From positions 1 through 64,000 of the forward strand of contig NZ_FOCT01000007.1 of assembly GCF_900110185.1 (NCBI RefSeq): DNA of 64,000 nucleotides, written 5' to 3'. The stretch's first letter is position 1, and the number at the start of each line of letters is the position of its first letter. Source of the stretch: Nitrosospira multiformis. GTDB lineage: Bacteria; Pseudomonadota; Gammaproteobacteria; Burkholderiales; Nitrosomonadaceae. Below are positions 61,192 to 64,000 of the stretch, piece after piece. The translations under genes were made by a program, and so were the position numbers. The notes below the pieces were generated by a model. It made no database searches, was not told the DNA's origin, and saw only the letters and a list, made by a program, of their open reading frames with translations.

Positions 61192-61399
61192 GCCAGGGCA
61201 TTGTCCGACGCCTCCTGCCAGAAGTACTGAGTACTGCCCCCCGACCTGGGTTGGCCGCATGATCGTGTGTGCGGTTTCGAACAGAGTTGTTTTCCTGGAC
61301 ATGACAGTATTTCAACCGTTTAGCTGAATATGGGAAATCCGGACAAGAGAATGCGGGAATAAGCGCGTGCTGCCCGCAGTCAAGAAAGGAAGATCGACA

Positions 61400-62944
61400 A
61401 TGAAAAATATGAATATCCTTATTCTGAGTGCAGGATTCCTCAGCTTGAGTGCGGGAATGAATGGCGCCTTGAGTCAGGACGATCGTGCGAAGCATTCCGC
61501 AAATCAAGCTCCGCATGATGCGGTTGAAGATGCCCAGACACCTCGCCGCGTCTCTGTCACCCGGCCGGAGCAGAAAAAAGACGAACATGATCGTTCCAAT
61601 ATTTTTGATGCAAAGAATGCAATGCCCTCCTCACAAGCTTTTGGGAATCAGCCTGACAACGGAAAGGTTCTGGGATTTGATTTTTCCCGGGATCCGTTCA
61701 ACGCCAAAAAGCCGATGCAAACTTTTGAGGAAATCATGAAAGCAGATGTGGCTGAGCGCCCAAAGGTAATGCAAACGCAGCGTGAATTGCTACAGCGGCG
61801 ATATGATTTGAAGCCTCGGCTGGATAAGGAGGCAAAAATGTCGCGCGGAAAGCCGCTGGCAGTGGGCCCCACCGCACGCCTATCGTCGGGCATGACTTGG
61901 CAAAGACTCGCCGGAATGGCGCCTGAAGAGATAAAGAGCAAAAACGCATTTCCGTATCCAGCCCTTCCGCATCCCAAGCAATCCACCGGTGGTCAAGTGT
62001 TTCCCCAAATGCAGATCGATATGTTTCCTCGGCTGCAAAGGTTTGATGTCGATTTCGATTTACCTGAAGCATTCTTGCCGGAGTTTCCACCAGCGATATT
62101 CCTCCAGAATCGGCCTGAGTTAGGGGATGTGTCGCGCGGAGAGGTGGTTTCCATCAATAATTTTCATCGTTTATTCAAGGACATCTTGACCCCCGTCCAG
62201 CTCAACGGGTTGCAGATGTTACTCACGCCACTGCCTCAGGAAGAATTCAATCCGACGGACGATCGTAAAAGTACCGAACCGAGCCTGGGGGTGACGTGCC
62301 TCGATTGCCACATCAACGGCCACACGACAGGGCAATTTCATCTGAGTCCCGATATCCGGCCGGAAGAACGCCGATTCCGTCTCGACACGGTAAGCCTGCG
62401 CGGTATGTATAACCAGCAGATACACGGTTCGAAACGTAGCCTGCGTTCAGTGGAAGACTTCACAGAGTTCGAATTCCGTACCGCTTATTTCAATGGCGAT
62501 CCGATCCGTGCAATGAAAAAAGGCTTTCCCGTATTTGACCGGATTCATGTAAGTCATATGGCACAGCTTCAGAACATGTTCGATTTTCCGCCCGCGCCAA
62601 AACTCAAGAGTGACGGAAGACTTGATCCAGCCAAAGCCACGGAAAAGGAAATGCGCGGGGAGAAACTCTTCTTCGGAAAGGGGCAATGCGCAAGCTGCCA
62701 CCAGCCTCCCACATTCCTGGATCATCAGATGCATGATCTGAAGCTCGAACGCTTCCTGAATGAACCGGGGGATGGACCGATAAAGACTTTCACACTGCGG
62801 GGTATCAAGGACAGTCCCCCTTACCTGCATGATGGCCGTTTGCTGACCCTTGAAGATACAGTCGAGTTTTTCAATCTGGTACTGGGGCTCAAGCTCACGG
62901 ATGAGGAGAAGGCCGACCTGGTCGCGTATATGCGCCAACTGTAA
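61400..62944 (+). CDS. Secreted dihaem cytochrome c, MauG/CCP-like
   Basis: A 514-residue exported protein with signal peptide MKNMNILILSAGFLSLSAGM. Two c-type haem motifs are visible: CLDCH (~residue 300) and CASCH (~431), in the second half. The second half resembles the MauG/cytochrome c peroxidase family, with the segment FTLRGIKDSPPYLHDGRLLTLEDTVEFF after the second haem. The first ~240 residues, rich in Pro, Lys and Gln, have no haem and no family that I recognise. ATG 61400 has AGGAAGA upstream. It may reduce peroxide or oxidise a substrate in the periplasm. A hairpin at 62948-62965 follows. Confidence 0.83.
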   Translation: MKNMNILILSAGFLSLSAGMNGALSQDDRAKHSANQAPHDAVEDAQTPRRVSVTRPEQKKDEHDRSNIFDAKNAMPSSQAFGNQPDNGKVLGFDFSRDPFNAKKPMQTFEEIMKADVAERPKVMQTQRELLQRRYDLKPRLDKEAKMSRGKPLAVGPTARLSSGMTWQRLAGMAPEEIKSKNAFPYPALPHPKQSTGGQVFPQMQIDMFPRLQRFDVDFDLPEAFLPEFPPAIFLQNRPELGDVSRGEVVSINNFHRLFKDILTPVQLNGLQMLLTPLPQEEFNPTDDRKSTEPSLGVTCLDCHINGHTTGQFHLSPDIRPEERRFRLDTVSLRGMYNQQIHGSKRSLRSVEDFTEFEFRTAYFNGDPIRAMKKGFPVFDRIHVSHMAQLQNMFDFPPAPKLKSDGRLDPAKATEKEMRGEKLFFGKGQCASCHQPPTFLDHQMHDLKLERFLNEPGDGPIKTFTLRGIKDSPPYLHDGRLLTLEDTVEFFNLVLGLKLTDEEKADLVAYMRQL

Positions 62945-62947
62945 TTG

Positions 62948-62965
62948 ATGCTCCCAAGGGAGCAT
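62948..62965 (+). terminator. Hairpin downstream of the dihaem cytochrome gene
   Basis: ATGCTCCC (62948-62955) and GGGAGCAT (62958-62965) are exact complements with a 2-nt centre, four bases after the stop codon. The following run ATCTTTCG holds only three T, so termination would be weak. Confidence 0.5.
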
Positions 62966-63046
62966 ATCTTTCGAGTTTCGCACTTTTGTAACGTCATCAG
63001 TGTATATATATAGATGATATAAATGAAGTTTTAGGGGAGATCACTC

Positions 63047-64000
63047 ATGAGCATTACTGCCACACCTGTAATGAACCGAAAAGATGTGCTTCCGTTGACT
63101 GCTGGACCCGCTGTTCGCAAATCCCCGCGAGCGGTGCGCAAGGCTGTGTTTCCCGTAGCCGGACTTGGCACCCGCTTCCTGCCCGCGACCAAGGCAGTGG
63201 CCAAAGAAATGCTGCCTATTGTGGACAAGCCGTTGATCCAGTATGCGGTGGAAGAAGCGGCTGCGGCAGGTATCGAAGAAATCATTTTCATTACCCATCG
63301 GAGCAAGCGCGCCATTGAAGATCATCTGCACCGGGCCGTGGAACTGGAAAGCGAATTGGCCTCGCAGGGAAAACACGCTTCGCTGAAAATGCTACGACAG
63401 TTGACGCCAGGTGGCGTTCATTTCAGCTTTGTCCGGCAGGAGGAGCCGCGGGGTTTGGGGCATGCAATTTACTGCGCACGACATCTCGTGGGCAACGAAC
63501 CGTTTGCCGTACTGCTTCCGGACGATTTGATCGATGGAGCTCCTCCTGTGCTCGCACAGATGGTGTCCCAGTATGAACAAGTCCAAAGCAGCCTCATAGC
63601 GGTGCGCCAGGTTACTCGCGAACAGACGCGGCGGTATGGAATTGTGGATGCTTTTGATGCAGATGCAGAGAGCGATACGCTGAAAATCAGAGGGGTAGTG
63701 GAAAAGCCTTCTCCTGAAGCTGCGCCATCCACGATGGCTATCGTAGGTCGTTACGTTCTGTCACCCGCCATCTTTGACTGCATCAGCAATCTCGACCCGG
63801 GAACAGGAGGGGAAATTCAGCTTACTGACGGGATCTCCCGTCTTCTCAAGATGGAATCTGTCCTGGCCTATCGTTATCAGGGGAAGCATTATGATTGCGG
63901 CAGCAAGGCAGGCTTCCTGGAAGCAACCATTGCCTATGGTTTACAGCATCCGGAAGTGGCGGAGGAATTCAGGGAAACGTTATTAAGGGTAGGGCAGGAG
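63047..64000 (+). CDS. UTP-glucose-1-phosphate uridylyltransferase (copy 2, 3' end cut by window)
   Basis: 318 residues are visible and the frame runs off the window edge, so the stop is unseen. The catalytic core matches Gal[57 protein letters not shown] and [11 protein letters not shown]. Compared with copy 1 at 30161 it has a ~26-residue N-terminal extension. Strong ribosome-binding sequence AGGGGAG and a TTGTAA/TATAGA promoter-like pair (62986-63014) precede it. It could serve a separate glycan or osmolyte pathway, but may also be functionally redundant. Confidence 0.92.
   Translation, partial: MSITATPVMNRKDVLPLTAGPAVRKSPRAVRKAVFPVAGLGTRFLPATKAVAKEMLPIVDKPLIQYAVEEAAAAGIEEIIFITHRSKRAIEDHLHRAVELESELASQGKHASLKMLRQLTPGGVHFSFVRQEEPRGLGHAIYCARHLVGNEPFAVLLPDDLIDGAPPVLAQMVSQYEQVQSSLIAVRQVTREQTRRYGIVDAFDADAESDTLKIRGVVEKPSPEAAPSTMAIVGRYVLSPAIFDCISNLDPGTGGEIQLTDGISRLLKMESVLAYRYQGKHYDCGSKAGFLEATIAYGLQHPEVAEEFRETLLRVGQE

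Overview
The window looks like a chromosomal segment of a betaproteobacterium, most plausibly Nitrosomonadaceae (Nitrosospira-like). I infer this from the smc-zipA-ligA order, the rpsB-to-bamA block, a queF of the short Cys-containing type, a methylthioinosine phosphorylase, a PEP-CTERM protein and a moderately GC-rich composition. No ammonia-oxidation gene lies in the window, so the genus is a guess. No rRNA, tRNA, CRISPR array, transposase or prophage was found.

Layout. 1-3.4 kb: the end of an EAL phosphodiesterase, then a minus-strand surface-polysaccharide pair (WecA/WbpL-like transferase and a CapD/WbpM-like dehydratase). 3.6-9.2 kb: a DAACS carboxylate symporter, then a BNR/Asp-box secreted protein with a TonB receptor, preceded by a 17-bp palindrome. 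9.3-20.2 kb: serB, an SH3 lipoprotein, a diguanylate cyclase, mfd, recJ and a DUF1207-like outer-membrane protein. 20.5-23 kb: an SMR exporter, a Gly-rich PEP-CTERM protein and queF. 23.1-33 kb: smc-zipA-ligA-galU followed by hpt-mtnP-def, in which the phosphorylase makes hypoxanthine and Hpt converts it to IMP. 33-35.4 kb: aroK, an EF-hand protein, a 26-residue membrane peptide and a yqjD/yqjE/yqjK-like stress-membrane operon. 35.9-47.8 kb: rpsB-tsf-pyrH-frr-uppS-cdsA-dxr-rseP-bamA-skp-fabZ-rnhB (translation, isoprenoid and phospholipid synthesis, outer-membrane biogenesis), from which lpxD, lpxA and lpxB are absent. 48-55 kb: slyD, mutS with an abutting GH63-like glycosidase, suhB. 55-64 kb: trmJ, iscR with a recognisable promoter and IscR-type box, a cysteine desulfurase, mlaA, a DUF4870-like membrane protein, a Crp/Fnr regulator, a MauG/CCP-type dihaem cytochrome and a second galU running off the edge.

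Most of the DNA is conserved housekeeping sequence. The points worth a second look are smaller: internal tandem duplications in two membrane enzymes (CapD-like and GGDEF), the palindrome before the BNR/TonB pair, the IscR box before an isc cluster that stops after the desulfurase, the missing lpx genes, two galU paralogues, a paired-hairpin (REPIN-like) element, and a few very small candidate genes. I saw no convincing wholly new system.
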